This document shows positions 7,829 through 17,063 of a stretch of 34,202 nucleotides of DNA, one piece after another. The translations under genes and the position numbers were made by a program. The notes under the pieces were generated by a model that was given only the letters and a program-made list of their open reading frames with translations, ran no database searches and was not told where the DNA came from. The stretch is from GCA-016700035 sp964454845 (GTDB lineage: Bacteria; Patescibacteriota; Saccharimonadia; CAILAD01; GCA-016700035): NCBI GenBank assembly GCA_964454845.1, contig CAYVVS010000006.1:1-34202 (forward strand). The letters run 5' to 3'. Each line of letters begins with the position of its first letter. Within the stretch, counting starts at the first letter, position 1.

Positions 7829-8599
7829 TTACCTCTTGCCAGCTAGCTGTCGAGCTGGCTTGCTGGCCCAAGCTTCTTCATAGGCAGCCAACCATGCCGC
7901 GGCTATCATCTGTGGAATTTTTGGCACCACAGTGGCACGTACTGATTTAGCTAGCTTCGTGGTCCAGCCGTGGGCGATAAAATCTTCGTACAAACCAAGC
8001 TTGGCGATTTTTAGCGACTCTTCTTTAATAGCCGACTCAATTCCCTTTTCTTTAATAAGATCTACGAGCGCCATATCAAACTTTACGCGCAGTGGCGAAA
8101 ACATCGTGGCGGTGGAAATGCCAGACTCAAATGCGATGTGCGAACTCTTCCAACCCTTAGATCCCCAGGTTTTCCAGCGGCGAGTCATCTTAGAAGCTTC
8201 GGCGTATTCTTCGGCAATCAGCTTGTAACTAATGTGGTGCGCCGGAGTGAGCGAATCGGTTATGTAGTGCGCCATCCAGCCAGCGTGGAAGCCGGCTTCG
8301 ATATAGTCTTCACGTTTCAAGCAGTCAACGAGGTTATTGAAATGGATCTGAATCCAGTTTGGCAGGTGGCCAATTTCGTTTACCGGATCCCAGAGATGAT
8401 CCGAATTGTAGTTACCCTTAACCTTAAGCCCATCTGGCCCACCATAGCCTTCAAAATTTAAAATATCGCGGCGAAGCGGAAATCGGTCACGTCGAATCAT
8501 CCGAGAAACCAGTCGATATGCTTCACGGTCGAGTTTTTGGTGTGTGCCAGCCCAGGTGATTTTTCCTTTGCTGGCAAATGATGTAAATCCTGAATTCAT
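7829..8599 (-). CDS. Zinc-dependent phospholipase C / S1-P1 nuclease-fold protein
   Basis: A 256-aa protein with the histidine/aspartate pattern of the zinc-dependent phospholipase C and P1 nuclease fold: NSDHLWDP near residues 65-72 and the strong zinc-ligand block AGFHAGWMAHYITDSLTPAHH around residues 103-122. No signal peptide is evident, unlike secreted bacterial phospholipases, so it is probably cytoplasmic and its substrate is unknown. It starts 5 nt after the recG stop and ends 5 nt before rsmD, inside a tight operon with translation and repair genes. No clear Shine-Dalgarno sequence precedes ATG 8599, so translation may be coupled to recG. Confidence 0.7.
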   Translation of the reverse strand: MNSGFTSFASKGKITWAGTHQKLDREAYRLVSRMIRRDRFPLRRDILNFEGYGGPDGLKVKGNYNSDHLWDPVNEIGHLPNWIQIHFNNLVDCLKREDYIEAGFHAGWMAHYITDSLTPAHHISYKLIAEEYAEASKMTRRWKTWGSKGWKSSHIAFESGISTATMFSPLRVKFDMALVDLIKEKGIESAIKEESLKIAKLGLYEDFIAHGWTTKLAKSVRATVVPKIPQMIAAAWLAAYEEAWASKPARQLAGKR

Positions 8600-8604
8600 A
8601 GGTT

Positions 8605-10641
8605 TTAATCGAGCGACGTGACGGCTTTTAGGCTATTCACAACCGCTATGACTTGAGGATATTTTACAATTTTTTCTTGTTTTAGGAAAGAGTCTACGGC
8701 TGTTCTCGCTCGCTCCACCTCTTTTGGATCATGTAACGTAGCAAATCTAAAGTCGGCAGCGCCAGATTGACGCACGCCAAATCGCTGGCCAGCACCACGA
8801 TTTGCGAGATCTATTTCCGCCAACCTAAAGCCGTCATTGGTACGTGCCAAGGCTGCAATTCGCTGACGTGAAGCACTATCTTGAGTGGTGAACAAATAAC
8901 ATTCGGAGGCAATGTCACTACGCCCCACTCGCCCACGCAGCTGATGCAACGTCGCTAGTCCAAACCGGTCGGCCGATTCCACAAGCATTACAGTGGCTCT
9001 ATCAACATGCACACCAACCTCAATCACTGTGGTGGCTACCAAAATATCTAGCTCGCCGGCCGCAAACTGCGTCATCACCGCATCTTTTTCTTCAGGCTTC
9101 AGTTTGCCATGCAAGAGACCAATCCGTCGATGGCGAAACACGGTACGGGACAAACGCTGCATCTCCTGCTTCACGGCCCGCGAGCCGCTTGGGTCGGCCG
9201 CATCGATTGATGGGCAGACAATATAGGCCTGCTCGCCTTTTGTAATGCGCTTGTCTATTTCGGCGTATACCCGCACTCTATCATCTTCAGAGCAGACGTG
9301 GGTTTTAATCGGCACTCGCCCGGGTGGCATGTCTGTTAAGAGTGAGATGTCCAGATCGCCAAACGCCACTAGCCCAAGTGTGCGCGGAATTGGCGTTGCG
9401 GTCATAGTGAGTACATGCGGCAAACGACCGGCCTTATCTTTGAGGCTCAGCCGCTGGTTCACGCCAAACCGATGCTGTTCATCCACCACCACCAAACCGA
9501 GATTTGGAAACTGAATGTTTTTTGTAATCAATGCCTGAGTACCAATCACTACATCAACTTCGCCAGCCTGCACTGCAGTCACCAATTCAGCCCGATCCTT
9601 GGCCTTAAGATGGCTCGCTAAAAGCTCAACCCGAATTCCCCAAGGCTTCAAGAGCTCCCGAAAGCTTTTTACATGCTGCGTACCCAACACCACCGTTGGG
9701 ACCATCACCGCCACCTGGAAGCCCGCACGGATTGCCATCAGAGCCGCAAACGCCGCCACCAAGGTTTTTCCAGAGCCAACATCACCCTCTAAAAGTCGAC
9801 TCATTGCTACACCACGCTGCATGTCTTCAAATATCTGCCAGCTTACCTTACGCTGAGAATTCGTGAGCGCAAACGGCAATGACTGCACGAACTCTTTAGC
9901 TAACTCTTCTTTAAAAGGCACCTCGATACCCGGCTCTGTCTCCAGCTCCTCGCGCAACACCTGGCTAGTGAGCATATGAAAGAACAGCTCACCAAAAGCC
10001 ATGCGTTTCTGAGCCTCTTGGAGCTGTTTTGCATCGGTCGGTTCATGCAGCTCTTTGACTGCAGCCGGTAGCGCAATAAGTTTTTGCGCTCGTAAAACTG
10101 ACTCCGGAAGCGGATCAACCAATTCATCAGCCGCATCAATACATTGACGCACCAAATTACGCAAAACTTTAGAGGTAACTTTTGCAGTTTCCGGATAGAT
10201 CGCTACAATCCGACCGGCTCGGTCGATGCTCGAAGGTCGCTCAAACTGTGGCTGCACCACGCTGAACACCCCAGCCTTAAACTTAAGCTCGCCAGTAAAA
10301 AAATATTCATCACCAATATTAAGCTGATCAGCCACATAGGGAGCGTGGAACCAGGTAAGCTTCAGTGAGCCGGTATCATCCACCACCACCGCCTCGGTGA
10401 TTACCATGCGTCGATTACGAGCTGCCCGCCGCACCGCAACATCCTCAACCTTAGCGCGCACCGTGACTAAACCGGGACGAAGTTGTGCAATCGGTTTGAG
10501 TTGCGAAAAATCATCATACCGACGCGGGAAATAGTCCAAAAGATCCCGAACTGTCTCCAGGCCCATGCGCGCAAGCTCTCGCTCCATAACCTCGCCAACA
10601 CCTTTTAAGATAGCGAGACGCGTTTCTAGCCGCACGCTCAT
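8605..10641 (-). CDS. recG: ATP-dependent DNA helicase RecG
   Basis: Branch-migrating helicase that regresses stalled replication forks. At 678 aa it has full length. The N-terminal wedge has the OB-fold (about residues 45-135: LKPIAQLRPGLVTVRAKVEDV) followed by SF2 helicase motors: Walker A GDVGSGKT (286-293), DEQH box (VVDEQHRFGVNQR), motif III TATPIPRTL, motif V ATTVIEVGVHVDRA and motif VI QLRGRVGRS. The ATG overlaps the tyrS stop (ATGA), so the two are translationally coupled. It is the second gene of tyrS-recG-PLC-like-rsmD. Confidence 0.97.
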   Translation of the reverse strand: MSVRLETRLAILKGVGEVMERELARMGLETVRDLLDYFPRRYDDFSQLKPIAQLRPGLVTVRAKVEDVAVRRAARNRRMVITEAVVVDDTGSLKLTWFHAPYVADQLNIGDEYFFTGELKFKAGVFSVVQPQFERPSSIDRAGRIVAIYPETAKVTSKVLRNLVRQCIDAADELVDPLPESVLRAQKLIALPAAVKELHEPTDAKQLQEAQKRMAFGELFFHMLTSQVLREELETEPGIEVPFKEELAKEFVQSLPFALTNSQRKVSWQIFEDMQRGVAMSRLLEGDVGSGKTLVAAFAALMAIRAGFQVAVMVPTVVLGTQHVKSFRELLKPWGIRVELLASHLKAKDRAELVTAVQAGEVDVVIGTQALITKNIQFPNLGLVVVDEQHRFGVNQRLSLKDKAGRLPHVLTMTATPIPRTLGLVAFGDLDISLLTDMPPGRVPIKTHVCSEDDRVRVYAEIDKRITKGEQAYIVCPSIDAADPSGSRAVKQEMQRLSRTVFRHRRIGLLHGKLKPEEKDAVMTQFAAGELDILVATTVIEVGVHVDRATVMLVESADRFGLATLHQLRGRVGRSDIASECYLFTTQDSASRQRIAALARTNDGFRLAEIDLANRGAGQRFGVRQSGAADFRFATLHDPKEVERARTAVDSFLKQEKIVKYPQVIAVVNSLKAVTSLD

Positions 10642-11825
10642 ACGTGAATGCGGACAAAGCGGCGCTTGCCAACCTGCACAATCATGCCGGATCGCAACAC
10701 AACATCTTCAGTAGACTCAACTACAGCACCGTCTACCCGCACACCCCCCTGAGTAATTAAGCGTCGAACTTCAGACTTCGTCAGTCCAAATGCATTAGCC
10801 ATCAGACCAACTGCATCCGCAAGCTCCTTATCGTCAGCTCGATAATCTGGAATGTCGGTTGGTGTCTCGCCGGCTCTAAACTGCTTGTTCCAGGCCTCTT
10901 CGGCAACTTCAGCAGCTTTTGCACCGTGATAACGCCCAACAATCTCGCGCGCTAAGCTTGCCTTAGTGTCACGGGGGTTGGCGCCGGCGGCCATGTCTTG
11001 CTCTACCGCTGCCACCACCTCCAAATCGACATCTGTCGCCAACTTAAAGTAATGCGGAATCAGTTCATCATTCAGCGCCATAACCTTGCCGTACATGTCT
11101 TTTGGCTCGTCAGTTATAAAAATACAATTCGGCTGCGTCTTACTCATCTTTTTGCCATCTGGACCGATCAATAGCTCTGTCACCATCACTGCCTGGGCAG
11201 GCTGGCCGGCGCGCTTTTGAAGTGTGCGCCCAGCCATCATATTAAAGAGCTGATCATTACCGCCGAGCTCCACGTCAGCATGCAACGCTACAGAATCATA
11301 GCCTTGCATCACCGGATACAAAAATTCTTGCAGACCAATCGGCTTACCATTTTCGTAGCGATTACGAAAGTTGTCACGCTCCAACATCTGCGCTACTTTA
11401 AACTCACTCGCCAACAGCAAAATATCGGCAAACTCGAGCTGCTTAAGCCACTCGGAGTTATAACGAATTTCAGCTTTTGAGAGGTCAACAATTTGGCCAA
11501 TTTGCTTCAGATAGTTCTTCATATTGTGACGAACGTCTTCGCGGGTCAGTTGCTGGCGCTCCGACTGCTTGTCAGATGTGTCGCCAATCATGGCAGTATA
11601 GTCACCAATCAAAATAATGACGTGATGGCCCAGCTCCTGAAATTCACGCAATTTCCAGTACACCACTGCATGACCAAGATGGATTCGATCACCGGTTGGA
11701 TCGATACCAAACTTTACCCGCAATGACTTCCTGCCATCAAGACGTTTGGCTAGATCATCCCGTACAATGACGTCTTCTATGCCACGAGTTAAGAGTTGCT
11801 CTTTTTTATCGGCTTGGGTCTTCAT
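10638..11825 (-). CDS. tyrS: Tyrosyl-tRNA synthetase
   Basis: Class I aminoacyl-tRNA synthetase charging tRNA-Tyr. The product is 395 aa from ATG 11825 (MKTQADKKEQLL). Rossmann motifs are clear: FGIDPTGDRIHLGH (HIGH motif at 49-52), IGDTSDK, and KMSKT at 226-230. The C-terminus is an S4-type RNA-binding domain (VRRLITQGGVRVDG). The sequence style resembles the TyrZ-like branch. A -10 (TACAAT, extended by TGG) ends exactly 6 nt before the ATG, so the transcript should begin at the start codon; the frame extends 12 codons upstream, but those lie in the promoter. First gene of a four-gene operon; its stop overlaps the recG start. Confidence 0.97.
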   Translation of the reverse strand: MKTQADKKEQLLTRGIEDVIVRDDLAKRLDGRKSLRVKFGIDPTGDRIHLGHAVVYWKLREFQELGHHVIILIGDYTAMIGDTSDKQSERQQLTREDVRHNMKNYLKQIGQIVDLSKAEIRYNSEWLKQLEFADILLLASEFKVAQMLERDNFRNRYENGKPIGLQEFLYPVMQGYDSVALHADVELGGNDQLFNMMAGRTLQKRAGQPAQAVMVTELLIGPDGKKMSKTQPNCIFITDEPKDMYGKVMALNDELIPHYFKLATDVDLEVVAAVEQDMAAGANPRDTKASLAREIVGRYHGAKAAEVAEEAWNKQFRAGETPTDIPDYRADDKELADAVGLMANAFGLTKSEVRRLITQGGVRVDGAVVESTEDVVLRSGMIVQVGKRRFVRIHV

Positions 11826-11831
11826 ACACTG

Positions 11832-11837
11832 ATTGTA
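11832..11837 (-). promoter_or_regulatory. -10 of the leaderless tyrS promoter
   Basis: Minus-strand TGG-TACAAT then six bases then ATG. Extended -10 type; the -35 at 17 nt (TGTTGC) is weak. A start about 7 nt after the -10 would put +1 at the A of the ATG. Confidence 0.65.
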
Positions 11838-11896
11838 CCAGATATGAGGGCTTCGCAACAAAAGTACTTTTCAAAGCTAATTTTCAGCGAAAGTGG

Positions 11897-11902
11897 TATA
11901 AT
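11897..11902 (+). promoter_or_regulatory. -10 of the PBP promoter
   Basis: TGG-TATAAT, extended -10 type, ends 11 nt before ATG 11914. The predicted leader is about 4-5 nt and there is no Shine-Dalgarno sequence. Confidence 0.65.
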
Positions 11903-11913
11903 TAAACGTACTC

Positions 11914-14613
11914 ATGGCGAAACGTCGCACAGTTAGATCTCCCCGGCGCGTAGTGCATCGCACACCGTCGAATCACCCGGAGGCCAGAAAGCTTCAATCC
12001 CCTGCAAACGCCAAGGGATGGGCTCGTTTACACCCAAAAAACATTTGGGCCGCTATCAGCTCCAAAAAAGGTCGCCGCATTATTGCCGCTACATTTGCCG
12101 GCTTGTTCTTAGTGGTTCTCGCGCTCTTTCTTTGGATCGCTAAAGACCTCCCAAGTCCAAATAAGATTAACTCCAAAATCTCTGCACAAACTACCAAGCT
12201 TTACGATCGAACTGGACAAAATGTACTCGTCGAAATTTACGGAGACAAAAACCGTTCAGTAATTGAGCTGGACCAAATACCAGTAGATTGCCGTAACGCT
12301 ACTATTGCTCTAGAAGATAAAAACTTCTATAAGCAAGGAGCGTTTTCTGTGGCAGGTATTGGTCGTGCCCTCACTGGTATCGTATTTAAAGACCCGACAA
12401 AGGGTGGTGGCTCTACAATTACGCAACAATACGTAAAAAATGCCTTCCTTACGAGTGAGCGGACCCCGGCTCGTAAACTAAAAGAAATTATTTTGGCCGT
12501 TCAAATTGAGCTTCTCTATAAAAAGGATGACATCCTCAAGCTCTATCTCAATGAAATCCCCTATGGCTCAACTGCCTACGGAATACAGGCTGCTGCTAAA
12601 ACTTACTACAGTAAGGATGCAAAAGACCTCACCCTCGCTGAATGCTCAACGCTCGCTTCATTACCACAGGCACCGAGTTACTATAACCGCAACAAAAATG
12701 CCCTAGCTGGTCGTCAAGAAACCGCACTGACCTACATGACAGAACAAGGCTACATCACTAAAGAGCAAGCTGATGCCGCACTCGCTGAAGGCGCAATTGC
12801 TAAGATGAAGGTTAATAACTTTGCCGCTAACATAACCGCCCCACACTTTGTGCAGTATGTACGCGATCAACTAGAAGAAAAATACGGCGTGAAGCGCGTT
12901 AACGAAGGCGGCCTAAAAGTTATCACCTCGCTTGATATCGATAAGCAAAAACTCGCCGAAGATTCGGTGAAAAATGGCATCACCAACGTTCGAAAATTCG
13001 GGGGTAGCAACGCGGCTCTCGTATCGGCCGATGCCGATTCAGGTGAAGTTCTTGCAATGGTTGGGAGCTATGACTACAACGATCCAGAAGTTGGTAACTT
13101 TAATGTAGCCGCTGCCAACCGCCAGCCAGGTTCATCCATTAAGCCGATTATTTATGCCTCAATGTTTAAGGGTAACTGGGGTCCTGGCTCAACAATGTAT
13201 GATGTGCAAACCGACTTTGGCGGTGGCTATAAACCAAAGAACTACACTGGCCGATTCTATGGTGTGCAGTCGGTGCGTACATCACTCGCCAGCTCGCTCA
13301 ACATTCCGGCTGTAAAAGCGCTGTACCTCGCCGGCATCCCCCAAACTATTCAGACCGCTAATGATATGGGGATTACTACTTACAGCAAAGAAGATGCTAG
13401 TCGTCTCGGGCTTTCCATGGCGCTAGGATCTGGCGAAGTTAAGCTCACTGAAATGGTAAATGCATTCACGGCTTTCCCTGCCGAAGGTGCTGTCCGCGAC
13501 CAAGTGACCGTTCTAGAGGTAAGCGACTCATCCGGTAAAATTATCGAAAAAAATACTGTCGAATCCAATAAGCAGCGTCAGGTGCTCGACCCTCAGATTG
13601 CCTACGAGATCAACTCCATTCTTTCTGATAACCAAGCTCGCTGCTCAATTGGTGTTTTCTCATGCAACAACCCCCTCGTTATTCGTGGAAAAACTGTTGC
13701 TGCCAAAACCGGAACTACTAATGATTATAAAGATGCGTGGACAATGGGCTACACCCGGAAGACCGTCACGGGAGTCTGGGCAGGTAATAATGATAACGTA
13801 CCGATGACTCAAGCTGCATCTATTGTTTCGGCCCCTATTTGGCAAGACTACATGACAAAAGCAACTGCCGCGGAGGGAGATATGCCTTTTGAGCAACCAG
13901 CTACATTAAAGAAGGTAGAACTCGATGCAGACACCGGCAAGCTACCAAACGATGGCACTAAACGTAAGCGTGCAGATATATTTGCCAGCTGGTATAAGCC
14001 CGTTGCCGCACCAGCTAGTTCGGCTGCAAAAATCAACAAGCTTGATGGCAAACTTGCAACCGAATGTACACCAATTGACGCCCAGCAAGATGTTACCGCC
14101 AACTCAATTTCTGCCGAAATTCCTCCAAATGACATTAGCTTCCCACGCTGGAATCCACCCGTTGCCGCACTAGCAGCTGGGCTCGGCTTAAGCTCTGGAA
14201 CTGGCATCCCAACTGAAAAAAGCACCATGCACTCCTGCTCAGATGCTAAGCCAACCGTTTCAATTGATGTAAATCCATCGTCTGGCTCTGCATTCATTAT
14301 CTCTACATCAGTCACGAGCGGAACATTCCCCGTAAACCAGCTAGTAATTCTCATTAACGACCAGCCATACACCACCCAAACAGTAAACGGAACCGGCAAC
14401 TACCCAATCAGTATTACACCCGGCACTATTGGGCCTCTCAAAATCCAGGTGAAAGCGGTAGACACTGGTCTCTATAGCACAACATCGAATGCCGAAAATG
14501 TAGTCGGCACTTCTGGACCAAGTGCACAAAAAACCGATGCGAATACTGCAAGCCTAGCACGCTGGTTTGACGCCGCTCTCAATGACACGAGACGTAGAAT
14601 TAGTTCACTATAA
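11914..14613 (+). CDS. Class A penicillin-binding protein (PBP1A-type)
   Basis: Bifunctional peptidoglycan glycosyltransferase and DD-transpeptidase anchored in the membrane. 899 aa: a basic cytoplasmic tail, one membrane span (about 55-76), then the GT51 domain with the catalytic Glu134 in ALEDKNFY, GGGSTITQQ (164-172) and the KLYLNEIPYGSTAYGIQAAA helix block. The transpeptidase domain has SxxK (Ser407-Lys410 in RQPGSSIKP), SxN (Ser461-Asn463) and KTG (598-600). Behind it are a proline/alanine-rich linker and an Ig-like beta domain (about 760-860, GSAFIISTSVTSGTFPVNQ) that could bind wall or act outside the cell. It is the only housekeeping gene on the plus strand here and is divergent from tyrS. 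Nearly leaderless start. Confidence 0.96.
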   Translation: MAKRRTVRSPRRVVHRTPSNHPEARKLQSPANAKGWARLHPKNIWAAISSKKGRRIIAATFAGLFLVVLALFLWIAKDLPSPNKINSKISAQTTKLYDRTGQNVLVEIYGDKNRSVIELDQIPVDCRNATIALEDKNFYKQGAFSVAGIGRALTGIVFKDPTKGGGSTITQQYVKNAFLTSERTPARKLKEIILAVQIELLYKKDDILKLYLNEIPYGSTAYGIQAAAKTYYSKDAKDLTLAECSTLASLPQAPSYYNRNKNALAGRQETALTYMTEQGYITKEQADAALAEGAIAKMKVNNFAANITAPHFVQYVRDQLEEKYGVKRVNEGGLKVITSLDIDKQKLAEDSVKNGITNVRKFGGSNAALVSADADSGEVLAMVGSYDYNDPEVGNFNVAAANRQPGSSIKPIIYASMFKGNWGPGSTMYDVQTDFGGGYKPKNYTGRFYGVQSVRTSLASSLNIPAVKALYLAGIPQTIQTANDMGITTYSKEDASRLGLSMALGSGEVKLTEMVNAFTAFPAEGAVRDQVTVLEVSDSSGKIIEKNTVESNKQRQVLDPQIAYEINSILSDNQARCSIGVFSCNNPLVIRGKTVAAKTGTTNDYKDAWTMGYTRKTVTGVWAGNNDNVPMTQAASIVSAPIWQDYMTKATAAEGDMPFEQPATLKKVELDADTGKLPNDGTKRKRADIFASWYKPVAAPASSAAKINKLDGKLATECTPIDAQQDVTANSISAEIPPNDISFPRWNPPVAALAAGLGLSSGTGIPTEKSTMHSCSDAKPTVSIDVNPSSGSAFIISTSVTSGTFPVNQLVILINDQPYTTQTVNGTGNYPISITPGTIGPLKIQVKAVDTGLYSTTSNAENVVGTSGPSAQKTDANTASLARWFDAALNDTRRRISSL

Positions 14614-14662
14614 TGCTTCTAGTCCGTACGAGCTTTAAATACATTTAAATAGGACTTGCCGA

Positions 14663-15652
14663 CTATTTTTTGCGGGGTGTAGTTGCCGTAGAGGGTTTTC
14701 GAGTGGCTTTGGTTGGCTTAGCACCTCTACGAGGTGTAGCAAAAATCATCTTCCCAGCTACAGTCTGGAAGATGCGCGTTACTTCAGTTTCAACTTCCTG
14801 ACCAATAATTTTATCTCCACCCTCAACAACGATCATCGTTCCGTCTTCTAGGTAGCCCACGCCTTGGCCTTTTTCTTTCCCGGCCTGTACTACGCGAACT
14901 ACCAGGATCTCGCCTGGCAAGACGACCGCACGCAAAGCTTGCGAGAGTTCATTCATGTTTAACACTCGAACTGATTCGATAGTAGCCACGCGGTTCAAAT
15001 TATAGTCGGTTGTTAAAATATCTGTCTTAAATTTCTTAGCCAGGTATACAAGCTTGTGATCTACTTCTTTCACTTTGGCCGGATTATCTTCAACAATATC
15101 AATCTCAACTGCATTATTTTCACGCAACTTGTTGAGCAGCTCCAACCCCCGTCTCCCTTTCGCTCTGCGCAGTGGGTCGTCAGAATCGGCAATATTTTGT
15201 AATTCCGCCAGTACAAACCGTGGTACCAAAAGCTTGCCCGGCACAAAACCGGTAGCGGCGATATCAGCAATACGTCCATCAATAATGGCTGAAGTATCAA
15301 CTAAAATACGACTCTTTTGGGCTTCCTTTGTTGTAGTATTTACGGTCTTCTTCGTCCCATTCACTTCTGCAAGCCTGGGGAACAAAGCCCCGATCGCTTT
15401 ATGTTGGTGATAAAAAACCTCCGCCATAGCGATTGCAGACATAAGAGTTATAGTGATCGGTAAGATCGTACTATACGGCTGCGGCAAGTTATCAATTGGG
15501 ATGGATATTAGCAGCCCAGCTAAGGCTCCAAAAATAAATCCAACTGTTATTAAAATTAACTTCTGTAAGCTCAAACGCATAAGGCGCACGGCGATATAAC
15601 ACACAATAAGCACGGCGATTGCCACCACCGGAATAATCAGAGAGTATGGCAT
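14663..15652 (-). CDS. Membrane PIN-TRAM domain protein (YacL-like)
   Basis: A 329-aa protein with about three hydrophobic segments in the first 80 residues, then a PIN-type nuclease fold starting at ILVDTSAIIDGRIADIA (Asp119 and Asp125 are likely metal ligands), with the further acidic residues expected of PIN nucleases (for example LTTDYNLNRVA), and a C-terminal TRAM RNA-binding domain (about 232-300, PGEILVVRVVQAGKEKGQG). A lysine/threonine-rich tail ends it. This is the arrangement of Bacillus YacL, which also lies next to radA; RNA cleavage is the likely but unproven role. It starts 12 nt after radA with AGGA upstream of the ATG, so the two are one operon. It converges on the PBP gene. 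Confidence 0.9.
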   Translation of the reverse strand: MPYSLIIPVVAIAVLIVCYIAVRLMRLSLQKLILITVGFIFGALAGLLISIPIDNLPQPYSTILPITITLMSAIAMAEVFYHQHKAIGALFPRLAEVNGTKKTVNTTTKEAQKSRILVDTSAIIDGRIADIAATGFVPGKLLVPRFVLAELQNIADSDDPLRRAKGRRGLELLNKLRENNAVEIDIVEDNPAKVKEVDHKLVYLAKKFKTDILTTDYNLNRVATIESVRVLNMNELSQALRAVVLPGEILVVRVVQAGKEKGQGVGYLEDGTMIVVEGGDKIIGQEVETEVTRIFQTVAGKMIFATPRRGAKPTKATRKPSTATTPRKK

Positions 15653-15664
15653 ATAAGTTCCTAG

Positions 15665-17011
15665 TTATTTTTTCTTAGACGAGGCTTTAATGCGAGAGAG
15701 CGCGGCTGCAATATCTGCAAGCCCAACAACGCCACTACCTTTTAGGGCCGCTGGTGCCAAAATATGGTTAAAACCAAGCCGAGACGCTTCTTTGGCTCTC
15801 GCTTGCATCAGATTTACTGAGCGGATTTCTCCAGCCAGACCAACTTCGCCAAAACTCGCAAGCGAGCTTGGAATGACGGTGCCATAATACGCGCTAGCAA
15901 TGGCAAGAATAAGTGCAAGGTCTACGGCGGGCTCAGTAATCTTTAGCCCTCCTATGATGCTAGCATAGATATCTTGGTCGGACAACGGAATGCCAGCACG
16001 CTTCGTCAGGACGGCAGCCAAAAGCCCAAGACGATTTTGATCAAGCCCGACAGCTGCACGCTTGGGATAACTTAGTACCGATGGAGAGACCAAGGCCTGA
16101 ACCTCAACCATCAACGGGCGGGTACCTTCTAAGGCCACGAACACGGCGCTACCTGGCAAATCCCTGCGTTCGGCGAGCAGAATCTCGGAGGGGTTTGCCA
16201 CTTCTTTAAAGCCAGACTCGCCCATTTCTAGTAAAGCAACGTCACTCGTGGCACCAAAACGATTTTTACTCGCCTTAACTACACGCAAAGTACCGTATTG
16301 ATCGCCTTCCATGCTCAGCACCACATCAACCAAATGCTCTAGGAGTTTTGGCCCCGCAAGCGTCCCTTCTTTAGTAACATGACCGATTATTATGCAAGCG
16401 GTATGAGTAGTCTTAGCTGACTGCATGATCATATTTGCAACCAGGGTAATTTGACTGGGCGCGCCGGCGGCAGCACTGGAGTCGGTCGCCACTAGCGTCT
16501 GAATTGAATCTATAATTACCAATTGATATTCGCCCGTATCAATAAGTGCGGCGGCATCATCAACTGAAGTTGTGGCTAAAAGCTCAAGATCAACCGCACC
16601 GACACCCAGCCTATCCGCGCGCATTTTAATTTGCCGTGCAGACTCCTCACCAGATACATACAGCACCTTGCCCTTTGAGGCAATCACACTTGCAACTTGC
16701 AGTACTAAAGTTGACTTACCAACCCCTGGATCACCAGAAAGTAGCATGAGGGCACCAGGCACCACGCCACCGCCGAGCACGAGGTCGAGCTCCTTTACGC
16801 CACTACTAAATCGAGCCACCTGAAGATCTTCTACATCTGCAAGCTTGGTTGGCTTCGCGCCACTGCTCGAACGCTTCCTCCCGGCAGCACTTGCCGGCAA
16901 TACTTCTTCGACAATGCTTTCCCATGTGCCACACTGCAGACAACGACCAGCCCACTTGGAGCTTTTCGCGCCACACTCTTGGCAAACAAATACTGAGGTC
17001 GCTTTAGCCAT
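15665..17011 (-). CDS. radA: DNA repair protein RadA
   Basis: RecA-related helicase that helps branch migration in recombination. 448 aa in the family order: a four-cysteine zinc finger (Cys10, Cys13, Cys24, Cys27), RecA-like ATPase with Walker A GDPGVGKST (93-101) and the RadA-specific KNRFG motif near residue 248, then a Lon-protease-like C-terminal domain (ITEPAVDLALILAIASA, GEVGLAGEIRSV). A -10 TACAAT (17023-17018) ends 6 nt before the ATG, again predicting a leaderless mRNA. It lies downstream of clpC, as in many bacteria, and upstream of the PIN-TRAM gene. Confidence 0.97.
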   Translation of the reverse strand: MAKATSVFVCQECGAKSSKWAGRCLQCGTWESIVEEVLPASAAGRKRSSSGAKPTKLADVEDLQVARFSSGVKELDLVLGGGVVPGALMLLSGDPGVGKSTLVLQVASVIASKGKVLYVSGEESARQIKMRADRLGVGAVDLELLATTSVDDAAALIDTGEYQLVIIDSIQTLVATDSSAAAGAPSQITLVANMIMQSAKTTHTACIIIGHVTKEGTLAGPKLLEHLVDVVLSMEGDQYGTLRVVKASKNRFGATSDVALLEMGESGFKEVANPSEILLAERRDLPGSAVFVALEGTRPLMVEVQALVSPSVLSYPKRAAVGLDQNRLGLLAAVLTKRAGIPLSDQDIYASIIGGLKITEPAVDLALILAIASAYYGTVIPSSLASFGEVGLAGEIRSVNLMQARAKEASRLGFNHILAPAALKGSGVVGLADIAAALSRIKASSKKK

Positions 17012-17017
17012 ACACCT

Positions 17018-17023
17018 ATTGTA
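17018..17023 (-). promoter_or_regulatory. -10 of the leaderless radA promoter
   Basis: Minus-strand TACAAT, AGGTGT, ATG: the same -10 to start spacing as tyrS, rnhB and mscS. No good -35 at 16-18 nt, so it may rely on other contacts or on read-through from clpC. Confidence 0.5.
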
Positions 17024-17063
17024 CTAGACTGCTCTCAATATTTGTACGGTTTTTTGTTCGCAA

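Noticed and set aside
14614..14662. Weak CTAGTCC...GGACTTG inverted repeat between the convergent PBP and PIN-TRAM genes
   Set aside because: Short arms, long loop and no T-run; not a supportable terminator.
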